From positions 186,001-250,000 of the forward strand of contig JAFLVK010000002.1 in assembly GCA_022508345.1 (NCBI GenBank): a stretch of 64,000 nt of DNA, given 5' to 3'. Each line of letters opens with the position of its first letter. The first letter of the stretch is position 1. Shown one piece after another: positions 8,880-17,865 of the stretch. This DNA comes from Clostridiales bacterium (GTDB lineage Bacteria; Bacillota; Clostridia; Christensenellales; CAG-314). The position numbers and the translations under genes were made by a program. The notes beneath the pieces are model-generated. The model was given only the letters and a program-made list of their open reading frames with translations. It searched no databases and had not been told where the DNA came from.

Positions 8880-8910
8880 AATTTACCATCCTTATTATTA
8901 TTTGTGTTTT

Positions 8911-8934
8911 GCCACGGCAGTTAACTGCCGTGGC
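8911..8934 (-). other. Perfect 24-bp palindrome, intercistronic hairpin after the binding-protein gene
   Basis: GCCACGGCAG (8911-8920) and CTGCCGTGGC (8925-8934) pair perfectly around TTAA. The minus-strand sequence after it is A-rich, not a T-tract, so termination would be inefficient. A hairpin directly after a solute-binding-protein gene commonly protects that part of the mRNA. Confidence 0.65.
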
Positions 8935-8955
8935 GATATTGTTGTTTACAAATTA

Positions 8956-10476
8956 TTAAGCAGCTGCATTACCGTATTCGCACTCGTTGATGGCATTAAC
9001 AAATGCTGTTCTGATAATTGCGTCAACATCGGTGCCCTTGTTACTGATACAAGCAACTAACAAACGTCCTACTTGGTCACGAGCGGTAGAAGAACCGGGG
9101 AATGCGGGGGAAGTGAAGAAGCTCTTGTAATTGCGACCGTCTTCAGCCATGCCCAAGCAAACCTTTTGAGACAGATAGGAAATTCTGTCGCCACCGTTTG
9201 CGTTTTTCATATTTTGAATGTACAGCTTTACAGCAGGAATAGTATCTATAAGCTTTTCGTCAGACAAAGACTTGATAGGAGGTACGTATCCGCCGATGTT
9301 GGTAAATTCATATTGGAATCCGTGGTTGGTAAGCAAGAACTTCAAGAACAGCCAGCTTGCCACAACTTCTTGCGGATTTTCTCTGTTAAACAGACATACG
9401 TTGGGACCTTGCGAAATTGCTACGGCATTGTTGGGATCCATTTGCGGAATGGTTGTAATACCAACGTCAAATGGGTACTTACCTGTATTTGAGTCCTTGT
9501 CGGGGCGCTGGTTACCCGCACCTGCCGACGAACCAATTGTCATGTAACTTCTGGTTTTAGCATTTTTGCCCGTGAACAAAGCGCTTGTGTATCCGCTGTC
9601 AGAGCCTGTATTGTACAGCGTGCCTGTTGTGAAGTAACCTGCTTGATACCATTCACGAAGCTTCTTCATCAGATTTTGCGCTTCGGGAGTGTTAAATTGG
9701 TAGTGATTACCGTCTAGTGAAGTATAGGGATATCCTGCTTGTTCCATAAGGGTAATGAACCAGTTGGATTCACTGTCATATCCGAAAGGTGTGCAGGTGG
9801 GATCCAATTGCTTAAGTCTTGCGCAAACATATTCCATACTGGTGTGCTCTGCATCCAATCCTGTCTGACCGTTAGTTGGGAACCAGTGATCGGGAAGTTC
9901 AAGACCCCATTCGCTGAACTTGTCTTTGTTGTAGAACAGCACTTCAGTGGACTTAGCAAAGGGAAGGGTGTACATCTTGCCGTCTTCAAATTGCTTACCT
10001 TCGTTCCAGAATGTCTCGTAGAAGTCTGCCTTTTGTTCTGCCGTAAAGCCCAGTCTTTCCTTGCTGCCGTCAGCTCTTGTAATCTCGATGTCGCTGTCAA
10101 TCAAGCTGTCAAGAGTAACAACCTTACCAAATTGATTGTATAAAGCAACGTGGTCGGGATAGCAATACGCCATATTTGGGTAATCGCTACCGGTCAATTC
10201 GGTTTTGATTTTGTTACGAACATCGTCGTATTTACCTTCGGCGCTGTGCTCAATGGTGATGTTGGGATACAGCTTGTTGAACTCTGCTACGTAGTAGTCC
10301 AAAGTCGTTCTGTATTCCTGACCCATGATGTGGTAGAACTTGACTGTGACTTTGCTTCCGTCATATCCGCCTTCGGGAATTTCGAAATCGCCAAGATTAT
10401 TGTTGCAACCCGCAAATACTACAATCAAAGACGTAGCCAAAGCAAGCGCAAGTATAAGCGCAATTAGTTTCTTCAT
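8956..10476 (-). CDS. ABC transporter extracellular solute-binding lipoprotein (family 1, UgpB-like)
   Basis: A 506-residue lipoprotein (lipobox FAGC, about residues 21-24). The mature start KVTVKFYHIMG with VAEFNKLYPNITIEH and GKYDDVRNKIKTEL follows the pattern of UgpB and MalE-type binding proteins. It captures the substrate for the two permeases encoded upstream. Hairpins flank the gene on both sides (10520-10549 and 8911-8934), which would favour a higher mRNA level for it than for its neighbours. Family substrates include glycerol 3-phosphate diesters and oligosaccharides. The linked nuclease makes a nucleotide or sugar-phosphate ligand conceivable, but nothing in the sequence fixes it. 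Confidence 0.88.
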   Translation of the reverse strand: MKKLIALILALALATSLIVVFAGCNNNLGDFEIPEGGYDGSKVTVKFYHIMGQEYRTTLDYYVAEFNKLYPNITIEHSAEGKYDDVRNKIKTELTGSDYPNMAYCYPDHVALYNQFGKVVTLDSLIDSDIEITRADGSKERLGFTAEQKADFYETFWNEGKQFEDGKMYTLPFAKSTEVLFYNKDKFSEWGLELPDHWFPTNGQTGLDAEHTSMEYVCARLKQLDPTCTPFGYDSESNWFITLMEQAGYPYTSLDGNHYQFNTPEAQNLMKKLREWYQAGYFTTGTLYNTGSDSGYTSALFTGKNAKTRSYMTIGSSAGAGNQRPDKDSNTGKYPFDVGITTIPQMDPNNAVAISQGPNVCLFNRENPQEVVASWLFLKFLLTNHGFQYEFTNIGGYVPPIKSLSDEKLIDTIPAVKLYIQNMKNANGGDRISYLSQKVCLGMAEDGRNYKSFFTSPAFPGSSTARDQVGRLLVACISNKGTDVDAIIRTAFVNAINECEYGNAAA

Positions 10477-10519
10477 AGTTTTCCTCCAATATTTTTGCTA
10501 AAAATTAGCTATTTTACAC

Positions 10520-10549
10520 GCCAAGACAACATTTAATTGTTGCCTCGGC
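10520..10549 (-). other. Intercistronic hairpin upstream of the binding-protein gene
   Basis: On the minus strand GCCGAGGCAACA and TGTTGTCTTGGC form a 12-bp stem including two G-U pairs. The mismatches on the other strand show that the minus-strand RNA is the structured molecule. No T-tract follows. Confidence 0.6.
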
Positions 10550-10585
10550 AATTTGTAACGATTTACAAGTGTTTGTCATTCAGTG

Positions 10586-11680
10586 TTAACCCTTCAATCC
10601 ACTGCGGCTGACACCCTTCATGATGTACTTGCGCAGGAATATGAACACAAGGAACAGCGGGAAAGACACCATCGCAACCGCCGCCATCTGCACGGGATAG
10701 TTGACTTGGTCGGTCAACGGAGTACCGTTGGCATCGTAAACGTAGAACGTCGCTCCTCTCAGACCGTTTGTGATAAGCTTGTGTGCGTCGTCGTTGGCAA
10801 CCAAGCGCGGCCAAATGTAGCTGTTCCACGAACCCATCATTTTGAGTATCGTAATGGAAATGATTGTGGGCAATGCCAGGGGAATCATAACCTTCCACAA
10901 ATATTTCAAGTCGCTTGTTCCGTCTACCTTTGCAGCGTAGTACAGCTCGTCGGGAATTTGTTTGAAGTTTTGACGAAGCAGGTAAACATAAAACACGCTA
11001 ACCAAAAACGGTACGATAAGCGCAGTGTAAGTTCCACCCCACTTCAAATATTGTGTAACGGTTCCGTAGTTGGTAATTGTGAACAATTCGCCCGGGATCA
11101 TCATTGTTGCAAGTAAGCCTGCAAACAGTGCGTTTTTACCGCGGAACTCCAACCTTGCGAAAGCGAATGCAGCAAGCACTGTGATAATGAGCGACAATAT
11201 CGTTGAAACAATACCTACGAACACTGTATTTACAAACAACGTGCCGAGATTTGCCGTGTCAAACGCTTGTGCGTAGTTGCTCCACAAAATTTCGTGAGGG
11301 AAGAATGTTGGCGGATTTTGTTGATATTCGCTCCAACTCTTCAACGACGAAATAATCATCCAGTAGAATGGGAACAGTACGCTTATTGCAATAGCAACAA
11401 GAAATACGTATGTCAAAATTTTCACACAAATCTTGACGACCTTTTGAACCTTTTTTACACGTTCAATGTTGCGTTCCTTCATTACGCCCTTGCCAAGAGC
11501 CTCAGCATCACCCAATGACACTGTGGTAAGTGCAGGCTCCGACACCATTTCCGTAGCCATTTCGTCCATAGGCGTAGATTCCGTATTATTGACAACGGAT
11601 GCCGTTTCGGCAAGTGTTTGTTCGAGATTTTCAAGTACGTCTACAACCGGAGTTGCGTTTTCAATTTTTTTCTTAGCCAT
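10586..11680 (-). CDS. Carbohydrate-type ABC transporter permease (MalG/UgpE-like) with long N-terminal extension
   Basis: A 364-residue permease. About 85 hydrophilic residues (rich in Ala, Thr, Glu and Val, ending with a Lys/Arg stretch RNIERVKKVQKVVK) precede the first membrane segment; ordinary UgpE or MalG proteins lack them. The remaining part has about six membrane spans and an EAA loop (YYAAKVDGTSDLKYLWKVMI, about 245-265). It ends in a typical MalG C-terminus (KYIMKGVSRSGLKG). It is 16 nt after the partner permease gene. The N-terminal tail could be regulatory or low-complexity; its role is unknown. Confidence 0.9.
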   Translation of the reverse strand: MAKKKIENATPVVDVLENLEQTLAETASVVNNTESTPMDEMATEMVSEPALTTVSLGDAEALGKGVMKERNIERVKKVQKVVKICVKILTYVFLVAIAISVLFPFYWMIISSLKSWSEYQQNPPTFFPHEILWSNYAQAFDTANLGTLFVNTVFVGIVSTILSLIITVLAAFAFARLEFRGKNALFAGLLATMMIPGELFTITNYGTVTQYLKWGGTYTALIVPFLVSVFYVYLLRQNFKQIPDELYYAAKVDGTSDLKYLWKVMIPLALPTIISITILKMMGSWNSYIWPRLVANDDAHKLITNGLRGATFYVYDANGTPLTDQVNYPVQMAAVAMVSFPLFLVFIFLRKYIMKGVSRSGLKG

Positions 11681-11696
11681 TGTTTTCGCCCTCCTC

Positions 11697-12653
11697 TTAG
11701 TAGTGAACTTTCTTTTTGCTGACGTACATATTCAGCATTGTTACAGCAAATATAATTGCAAACAAGATTAGCGCCGCGGCGCTTGCCTTGCCTTCATGCG
11801 CATTTGAGTCCATGATGTTACGGTTGATAAAACCAACCATAGTGTCCATTTGATACCAGTTGTCGGCAGGTCCCATTTTGTCGCCAAATACACCTACGAT
11901 ACTGCTGTATTCCTTGAAGCCGCCGATAAAACCGGTGATTACAACGTATGCAAGCATAGGGCTGAGCATTGGAACTGTAATGCGGAAGAAGGTACGTGTA
12001 CGGCTTGTTCCGTCTACCTTGGCTGCGTCGTAGTACTGCTTGTTGACGCTTTGCAGTCCTCCAAGCAGTATCAGTATCTTGAATGGCAACGCATTCCACA
12101 CTATGTACACTACCATGACGAACATGTTTGCGCTCCAGCTAGAGCCTTCGTTTACCCAGTTGATTGCTTTTCCGCCGAATAACTCGATAACATTGTTGAT
12201 AATACCTGACGTTGTAATAATCGGGTTTTCCGTAGTAAGACCAACGCCGACCATACTGAACATTGTGGAGAATACAAGTCCAATTGCGATTGTGTTGGTA
12301 ACGTAAGGCAGGAAATAGATTGTTTGAAGCAATCTATTAAATGCCTTGATTGAGTTCAAACACACTGCAATTAGCAACGCTAAAAATGTTGATATGGGAA
12401 CGGTAATTACCGTCAAGAGTAACGTGTTCTTCAAGCCCGTCATGAAGCCCTGATACCCAAGAACCATCTTGAAGTTATCTATACCAAAGCCCTTGTAAAA
12501 AAGACCCTGTCGGCTACCAATCGCCAATATGTAGTCGTTGGAAAACGCCATCATGAGGGTGTTTACAATAGGATAAACGGTAAACACCAATGTTAATATG
12601 ATGACGGGTGACAGGTACAACCACGCCTTCCATTGTTTTTTGCTATCTACCAT
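11697..12653 (-). CDS. Carbohydrate-type ABC transporter permease (MalF/UgpA-like)
   Basis: A 318-residue protein with about six membrane spans. The EAA loop is intact (YDAAKVDGTSRTRTFFRITV, about residues 205-225), and the KAWLYLSPVIILTLVFTVYP start is typical of UgpA/LacF permeases. It is the channel partner of the 10586-11680 permease and lies 5 nt after the ATPase gene, in the order ATPase, UgpA, UgpE, binding protein. Confidence 0.92.
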   Translation of the reverse strand: MVDSKKQWKAWLYLSPVIILTLVFTVYPIVNTLMMAFSNDYILAIGSRQGLFYKGFGIDNFKMVLGYQGFMTGLKNTLLLTVITVPISTFLALLIAVCLNSIKAFNRLLQTIYFLPYVTNTIAIGLVFSTMFSMVGVGLTTENPIITTSGIINNVIELFGGKAINWVNEGSSWSANMFVMVVYIVWNALPFKILILLGGLQSVNKQYYDAAKVDGTSRTRTFFRITVPMLSPMLAYVVITGFIGGFKEYSSIVGVFGDKMGPADNWYQMDTMVGFINRNIMDSNAHEGKASAAALILFAIIFAVTMLNMYVSKKKVHY

Positions 12654-12658
12654 TGTTA

Positions 12659-13927
12659 TTACTCCTTGCTAGTCGCCTTTTTGGTGGTCTTTTTCGGAGC
12701 TGCTGCCGTCTTCGAAGCTGATTTTTTCGCCGTTGTTGCCGCAGTCGATTTCTTGGTTGATTTCGCTGCTGTTGACTTCTTAGCTGGTGTAGCCTTTGTC
12801 GACTTAGTTGCTTTTGAGTTTTCCTCAGCCACAACCTCGAAACGAAGTCTTTCTTCCGTTTCCTTGTTGAAAATGAACACCTTGTGAGGCTTCAATGAGA
12901 ATGAAACTGTTTCCGATGCTGTATTTATCTTGTTATCGGCATCCACTATCGAACGGATAATGGGGTTGACAGACGCTTCGTTAGTGGAAACAATGGAAAC
13001 GTCACGTCCCATAACCTCCAGGTTACGTAGAGCACAGTGCATTGGACCTTCTTCGTCATAAATGAAGCCTTCAGGACGGATACCGATGTAAACGTCTTGA
13101 TCTTCAACGCCTGTGATATTTAGCACGGTGTCCTTACCGATAATCAGCTTGCCTTTCTTCACCTTACCTTCGAATACGTTGATGGGCGGTGTACCAAGGA
13201 ACTTAGCAACAAACAAATTGATAGGATCGTCGTACACGTCCTGCGGTTTGCCAATTTGCTGTACAATACCCAGCTTCATAACGACAATCATGTCGGAAAT
13301 GGACATTGCTTCTTCTTGGTCGTGCGTTACGAACACTGTTGTAATGCCCGTTTCGCGTTGAATACGCTTGATTTCCTCACGAGTTTGAAGTCTCAAACGT
13401 GCGTCCAAGTTGGACAAGGGTTCGTCCAGAAGCAACACTCTGGGCATCTTGACAAGAGCACGGGCAATTGCAACACGCTGTTGTTGACCGCCGGAAAGCT
13501 CGCTGGGTTTACGCTCCATAAGTTCGTCAATCTGCACCAGCTTTGCTACGTGATATGCGCGTTCAAGCATTTCCGACTTTGTAAGCTTGTCGGCACCCTT
13601 GAAGTTTTGCAGTGGGAACAAAATGTTTTGCTTTACCGTCATGTGCGGATACAGCGCGTAGTTTTGGAAAACCAATCCTACACCGCGATTTTCCGGTGAA
13701 AGCTCGGTAACGTCGTCCTCGCCAAAGAAAATTTTACCGCTTGACGGTTTTTGCAATCCGCAAATCATGTACAATGTAGTACTTTTGCCACAACCCGAAG
13801 GTCCAAGCAAACCGATAAGTTTGCCATCAGGAATTTCGAAATCGAATTTGTTAACTGCGACTACTTCTTGCCCCTTTTTGTTTCTGCTAGGGAAGATTTT
13901 TGTCAGTTCCTGCAACACAACTTTCAT
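12659..13927 (-). CDS. ABC transporter ATP-binding protein (UgpC/MsmK-like) with histone-H1-like Lys/Ala/Thr tail
   Basis: Residues 1-365 are a normal UgpC/MsmK ATPase: Walker A GPSGCGKSTT, signature [15 protein letters not shown], Walker B LLLDEPLSNLD, HDQEEA, then a regulatory TOBE region (IGIRPEGFIYDEE). It would energise the adjacent importer; MsmK-like ATPases often serve several importers. Residues about 370-422 are a low-complexity tail of Lys, Ala, Thr and Ser repeats (KSTKKSTAATTAKKSASKT) like those of histone H1 or the HU tails of some actinobacteria. This tail is not part of the family. It might bind membrane lipid or nucleic acid; this is only inference. Confidence 0.9.
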   Translation of the reverse strand: MKVVLQELTKIFPSRNKKGQEVVAVNKFDFEIPDGKLIGLLGPSGCGKSTTLYMICGLQKPSSGKIFFGEDDVTELSPENRGVGLVFQNYALYPHMTVKQNILFPLQNFKGADKLTKSEMLERAYHVAKLVQIDELMERKPSELSGGQQQRVAIARALVKMPRVLLLDEPLSNLDARLRLQTREEIKRIQRETGITTVFVTHDQEEAMSISDMIVVMKLGIVQQIGKPQDVYDDPINLFVAKFLGTPPINVFEGKVKKGKLIIGKDTVLNITGVEDQDVYIGIRPEGFIYDEEGPMHCALRNLEVMGRDVSIVSTNEASVNPIIRSIVDADNKINTASETVSFSLKPHKVFIFNKETEERLRFEVVAEENSKATKSTKATPAKKSTAAKSTKKSTAATTAKKSASKTAAAPKKTTKKATSKE

Positions 13928-13987
13928 AAAAATTTTTCCGTCCTTGTTTTATTTTGTTAATATACTTAATAAATTTACTTAACTAAT

Positions 13988-14818
13988 TTAATCCTCTTTA
14001 ATAACTGCCACGAGCACAGTGTTGGCGACTTGAGCGACAACGGAAACGTAGCTTAAAACGAGTGTTACAATCATTGTTGCCTCTGACATAGCCAGTTCTT
14101 TAGCCTTGGCAACGCCTGCTTTTCTAAATTCATCCAACTTGCCCAGATAGTATGTATCCATCGTTTGGAACAGGTGTATGTATACAACAAAGCCTATGCC
14201 CAATGCAATACCAAGCGCCTTGAAAAGATACATTATTGCGGGCTTTTCATTGAAATTTGCCGACAGGAAAAACAGTATCGCGCTGCCAAAGGATAACAGC
14301 ACCGAAACAATTAACCTGCTTGCAGTGTTGTTGAAAGCCAAATCTGCCATCAACAAGTAGAACACTGCAGCAACAAACATAGTCAATGCACCAATAAACA
14401 GGGTGAGCTTTTGCGGTGTTTCGTTAGGCATTTTCACAATATCTGTGACAACGCCCGTCATTGCGCAAAAACCGTTGGCATAAGCCTCGCCTTCCGGCAA
14501 ATTTTGTAAAGCGGAAACAACTTCCGGGTCTACTTCTTTGTGCTCGGCAACTTTGATAAAGGTACAACCGTTACCAAATTCCAACACGCCAGCGCGATTT
14601 CTCAATTCGCCACGAACAGTGATTTCCTCGCCCATTTCCAATTTCTCGTCACCCTTCAAGCGGATACACTGAATATCCAAGGATTTATCCTTATCCTTGA
14701 CTGTTATGGTGACCTTTTTGAAAAAGACTTTTCCCGTCACTGCTTTTTTCTTTTCTTTTTTGGGCTTTTGAGCTTCTTCCGTGACTTGCACTTCTTCTAC
14801 TTGTTTTACTTCTTCCAT
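13988..14818 (-). CDS. Membrane protein with N-terminal OB-like domain, function unknown
   Basis: A 276-residue protein not assigned to a family. Residues 1-25 are acidic then very Lys-rich (KPKKEKKK). Residues about 28-92 form a beta-rich segment resembling an OB fold (GKVFFKKVTITVKD, EITVRGELRNRAG). Four hydrophobic segments follow at about 138-160, 168-187, 195-217 and 247-273. It lies between the RDD protein and the ATPase gene, 31 nt after the former and 60 nt before the latter, so is probably part of the importer operon. An accessory role at the membrane for the transporter is inferred only. Confidence 0.7.
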   Translation of the reverse strand: MEEVKQVEEVQVTEEAQKPKKEKKKAVTGKVFFKKVTITVKDKDKSLDIQCIRLKGDEKLEMGEEITVRGELRNRAGVLEFGNGCTFIKVAEHKEVDPEVVSALQNLPEGEAYANGFCAMTGVVTDIVKMPNETPQKLTLFIGALTMFVAAVFYLLMADLAFNNTASRLIVSVLLSFGSAILFFLSANFNEKPAIMYLFKALGIALGIGFVVYIHLFQTMDTYYLGKLDEFRKAGVAKAKELAMSEATMIVTLVLSYVSVVAQVANTVLVAVIKED

Positions 14819-14849
14819 TACTAACCCCCAATATTAGTATTACTTCCTT

Positions 14850-15614
14850 CTAGTATTCTTTCTTTTCCGCTTCGAGCTTGCTCATTTCTTCCTTGTAGGA
14901 GATGAGCGATGCAGTCGAATCGAAAATCATTTGACTTTGCATATCCACTACTACGGTGTTTGCCAATGTATCGTGCACAAAAGAATTTGTTTTGGTTACA
15001 ATCAGCAACACAACCTGCAAAATAAACAGTGCCGCAACCAAAATAAATGCCAAAATGCCCATTTGCTGATACAAAACCAACATTATCAGCAACACGGGAA
15101 ACATTGTTTCGATGGTATATTTACCCAGTATAGCGCGCACAAACAATGCGAAATTGGAAATACGAACGCTGTTGGTGAACACCACGCCCAAGCCGAAAAC
15201 CTTTTTGCCCACGGTTTGACCGTTTTTCAGGCACAGAGGAATGATAAACTCGAACACCACGTACGACAGCAGCACGCTGATTGTGGTGATAAGCATGGGC
15301 AACGCAATGGACATGTTGTACGCTTTCACAGCGTCGGGATTTTCATTAAATATAGCGGAATACGCCTCTTGGTATAAATCCTTTTCTTCTTGAGTGAGAT
15401 TGTCGTAATCTTCAACAGAGATATTGAAATCTACGCCGTACTTTTCGCCGTATTCTTCGTAGTACGACTGGATTGTTTTGGTGTAGTTGTCAATTCCCGT
15501 TATCCAAGCCAAAAGGAACGCAAAACCGCTCGTCAAAACGCACAGTAAAATAAAATCCAACAAAAACGCAGAAAATCTTTTTAATAAACTGGCTTTTTGA
15601 ATGTCGTATATCAT
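14850..15614 (-). CDS. RDD-family membrane protein
   Basis: A 254-residue protein whose start (KASLLKRFSAFLLDFILLCVL) has the Arg-Asp-centred pattern that defines RDD proteins, followed by several membrane spans and the second conserved piece NGQTVGKKVFGLGVV at about 133-147. An unusual soluble, acidic loop of about 55 residues (44-98) separates the first and second spans. Some RDD proteins mediate cation transport, but most have no known role. It is the first gene behind the 15665-15693 promoter, with ribosome-binding site GTGAGGA, and heads the importer/nuclease operon. Confidence 0.8.
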   Translation of the reverse strand: MIYDIQKASLLKRFSAFLLDFILLCVLTSGFAFLLAWITGIDNYTKTIQSYYEEYGEKYGVDFNISVEDYDNLTQEEKDLYQEAYSAIFNENPDAVKAYNMSIALPMLITTISVLLSYVVFEFIIPLCLKNGQTVGKKVFGLGVVFTNSVRISNFALFVRAILGKYTIETMFPVLLIMLVLYQQMGILAFILVAALFILQVVLLIVTKTNSFVHDTLANTVVVDMQSQMIFDSTASLISYKEEMSKLEAEKKEY

Positions 15615-15664
15615 GCGATCCTCACTGTTTCTGTTGGTTAAATGGGCATACTTCTGCTAGGATA

Positions 15665-15693
15665 AGTATATCACTTGCACTTGAAAATTGCAA
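15665..15693 (-). promoter_or_regulatory. Promoter of the RDD/importer/nuclease operon
   Basis: On the minus strand TTGCAA (15693-15688) and TATACT (15670-15665) are separated by 17 nt. Transcription should start near 15658, some 44 nt before the RDD gene. Confidence 0.7.
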
Positions 15694-15723
15694 TACCCTT
15701 TTTAAAATTATTCCGTTAACAAA

Positions 15724-15752
15724 AAACAAGCGCCGTTAAAATGCGCTTGTTT
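15724..15752 (-). terminator. Rho-independent terminator of glmS
   Basis: A 10-bp perfect stem (AAACAAGCGC with GCGCTTGTTT) with a 9-nt loop, continued on the minus strand by TTT after the stem's own T run. It lies about 190 nt after the glmS stop. Confidence 0.75.
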
Positions 15753-15941
15753 AGTTAGTAGTTTATAAAATGTACACGCAAAAGCACGTCTGTGTAGACG
15801 GCAAAAACGTGAGATAGTTTTGGTTAGTTATGTTTGATTGATTGGACATTTGCTCACCGTTTTTTATGGTAATATATTTGCGTTCAATTGTCAAACAATT
15901 TGACTGTCTTTGTCGAATAATGACTATAGTTTATATATATG

Positions 15942-17720
15942 TTATTCTACTGTGACCGATTTAGCAAGGTTGCGCGGTTTGTCCACGTCACGCCCCAAAC
16001 GCTTTGCAACGTAATAGGCAAGTAACTGCAATGGCACTACCGACACTATGCCGTAAAGCGCAGTGTGCACCTTTGGCAAGGTTATGCACAAGGCGTCCTG
16101 GAAAGTGTACGGGCTAACGCTAACAACATCAGCGCCGCGCGTTGCAACCTCGTTCATAGAGGAGGACATTTTCTCCTTAAGCTCGCCGTCGGTGGATATT
16201 GCAACCACAGTTACACCCTTTTCCATAAGTGCAAGCGTGCCGTGCTTCAGTTCCCCTGCCGGGTACGCTTCGGAGTGAATGTAGCTTATTTCCTTTAGCT
16301 TCAAGCTGCCCTCGCATGCCGTGGGATAGTCGCAGGTTCTTCCGATGTAAAATACCGCCGAGCTATCCTTGACCTTTTCGGCAATGGTTGCAATTTCGTA
16401 GCTGTTACTCAATATTTGTTCAATAGCCATGGGCAACGCATCAAGCCCATCCACTATTTCCGCGTACACTTTGTCGTCTAGCGTTTGGCGAATGCGCGCA
16501 ATATCCAGCATCAACAGCAGGAGTGTCACAAGCTGACAGTTGTACGCCTTGGTGCTTGCCACGGCAAACTCTCCGCCTGCGTAAATGTTTGCCACCTTGT
16601 TGCACACAAAGGACAGCTGTGACGTTTTGGTATTTGTTACTGCGTATGTGTAACCGCCAAGCTTACGCACCTTTTCTGCCGCGCGGATAGTATCTGCCGT
16701 TTCCCCGCTTTGACTGATAAACAGCGCCAGCGTGTCGGTTCCGCACGGATAGCTGTCGTAAATGAACTCACTTGCAATGACGGGCAAGATGTCGATGTCT
16801 ATTAGCTTCCGTGCAACTGCGGCAATTTGCAAACCGCTGTTGTAGGCAGTACCGCAACCGATAAGATATATCCGCGTAAACCGCCTTACGGTTTCGCTGT
16901 CTATGTTCAAGCCGCCATCTTTAAAGTAGCCTTCCTTGGCAAGGCGAATTTTGGTTGGCACTTCGTATATTTCCTTCAGCATGAAGTCGCCGTCCACCTG
17001 CTCCATTTCCTCCGCCGCGTCCGTGGTGAAAAATGACACCTCTTTCATCTTGCCTTCAAAGTCGAAAAAGTACACACCCTTGTCGCCCACAACCACCACC
17101 GTTTCGTCAGGTGTGACAGCCACCTTTTCCGCCCAGTGTGATACGCAACGTATGTCCGAGCACAGATACACGCATTTCCCCGAAACGCCCACTACAAGCG
17201 GACTTTTGTTTTTGATTGCGTACAGATTGCTGTCATATGTAGAGGTAACCGCAATGGCAAAGGAACCGACAAGGCTGTTAGCCGTTGCCAGCACTGTGCC
17301 CAGCACATTGCCCGAGTAGTTGCTTTGCAACAAGTGCGCCACCGTTTCGCTGTCCGTTTGCGAGCTGAACTTCGCCCCGCGCGCACTAAGTTGCGACTTC
17401 AACGTCAAGTAGTTTTCGATAATTCCGTTGTGCACCACTGCAAAATGCTTATTCGGCGAGTAAAACGGATGCGCGTTTTCCGTAGACACGGCTCCGTGTG
17501 TAGCCCAACGCGTGTGCCCTATTGCTATGTTGCTTTCCACTCCCTTGGGCAGCAGTCTTTCGAGGTTTTGTATACGTCCTGCCGATTTGTATATATGTAT
17601 TTCGTCGCCCACCCTTGCCGCAACGCCTGCCGAGTCGTACCCGCGATATTCCAAGTACTTCAACGCCTGCAACGTGTTGCCGACAGCGTTTGCGCCAATC
17701 ATGCCAAAAATTCCGCACAT
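15942..17720 (-). CDS. glmS: Glutamine--fructose-6-phosphate aminotransferase (isomerizing)
   Basis: A 592-residue enzyme making glucosamine 6-phosphate from fructose 6-phosphate and glutamine, the first step to UDP-GlcNAc and peptidoglycan. The N-terminal glutaminase begins MCGIFGMIG with the nucleophile Cys2, and has GHTRWATHG (about 70-78). Two SIS sugar-isomerase domains follow (SQSGETADT at about 335; second SIS about 440-560). The canonical C-terminus KPRNLAKSVTVE is intact. The ribosome-binding site AAAGGAGAG precedes ATG. No glmS-ribozyme core was seen in the 198-nt leader. The gene is monocistronic and divergent from typA. Confidence 0.97.
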   Translation of the reverse strand: MCGIFGMIGANAVGNTLQALKYLEYRGYDSAGVAARVGDEIHIYKSAGRIQNLERLLPKGVESNIAIGHTRWATHGAVSTENAHPFYSPNKHFAVVHNGIIENYLTLKSQLSARGAKFSSQTDSETVAHLLQSNYSGNVLGTVLATANSLVGSFAIAVTSTYDSNLYAIKNKSPLVVGVSGKCVYLCSDIRCVSHWAEKVAVTPDETVVVVGDKGVYFFDFEGKMKEVSFFTTDAAEEMEQVDGDFMLKEIYEVPTKIRLAKEGYFKDGGLNIDSETVRRFTRIYLIGCGTAYNSGLQIAAVARKLIDIDILPVIASEFIYDSYPCGTDTLALFISQSGETADTIRAAEKVRKLGGYTYAVTNTKTSQLSFVCNKVANIYAGGEFAVASTKAYNCQLVTLLLLMLDIARIRQTLDDKVYAEIVDGLDALPMAIEQILSNSYEIATIAEKVKDSSAVFYIGRTCDYPTACEGSLKLKEISYIHSEAYPAGELKHGTLALMEKGVTVVAISTDGELKEKMSSSMNEVATRGADVVSVSPYTFQDALCITLPKVHTALYGIVSVVPLQLLAYYVAKRLGRDVDKPRNLAKSVTVE

Positions 17721-17836
17721 TATTTCTCTCCTTTGTTACGGTGTTAATATATGAAAAAGTCCGACCAAACGTGCACACCGCGACTGTGAGGCAACCGTAT
17801 TACATCAATATGTTAGTTAGTTTGGAGTGTTTTTGT

Positions 17837-17865
17837 TTGACTACAATAAATTATAGTTGTATAAT
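17837..17865 (+). promoter_or_regulatory. Consensus promoter of typA
   Basis: TTGACT (17837-17842) and TATAAT (17860-17865) are 17 nt apart. The start is predicted near 17872. The leader contains a 7-bp inverted repeat, CTGTCAA-N5-TTGACAG (17890-17908), touching the ribosome-binding site AGAGGAG (17907-17913), which could modulate initiation. Confidence 0.8.

Larger units (their letters stand above)
15615..15941. other. 327-nt intergenic region between glmS and the RDD operon
   Basis: It holds the RDD-operon promoter (15665-15693) and the glmS terminator (15724-15752). The remaining A/T-rich part (15753-15941) shows only short inverted repeats, such as CGTCT-GTGT-AGACG near 15786, and no open reading frame with a ribosome-binding site. 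No RNA gene was recognised. Confidence 0.6.

Noticed and set aside
17761..17815. Third copy of the structured element in the glmS leader (CCGACCAAACG)
   Set aside because: Only 11 bases match the element start; the conserved block and other stems are absent.
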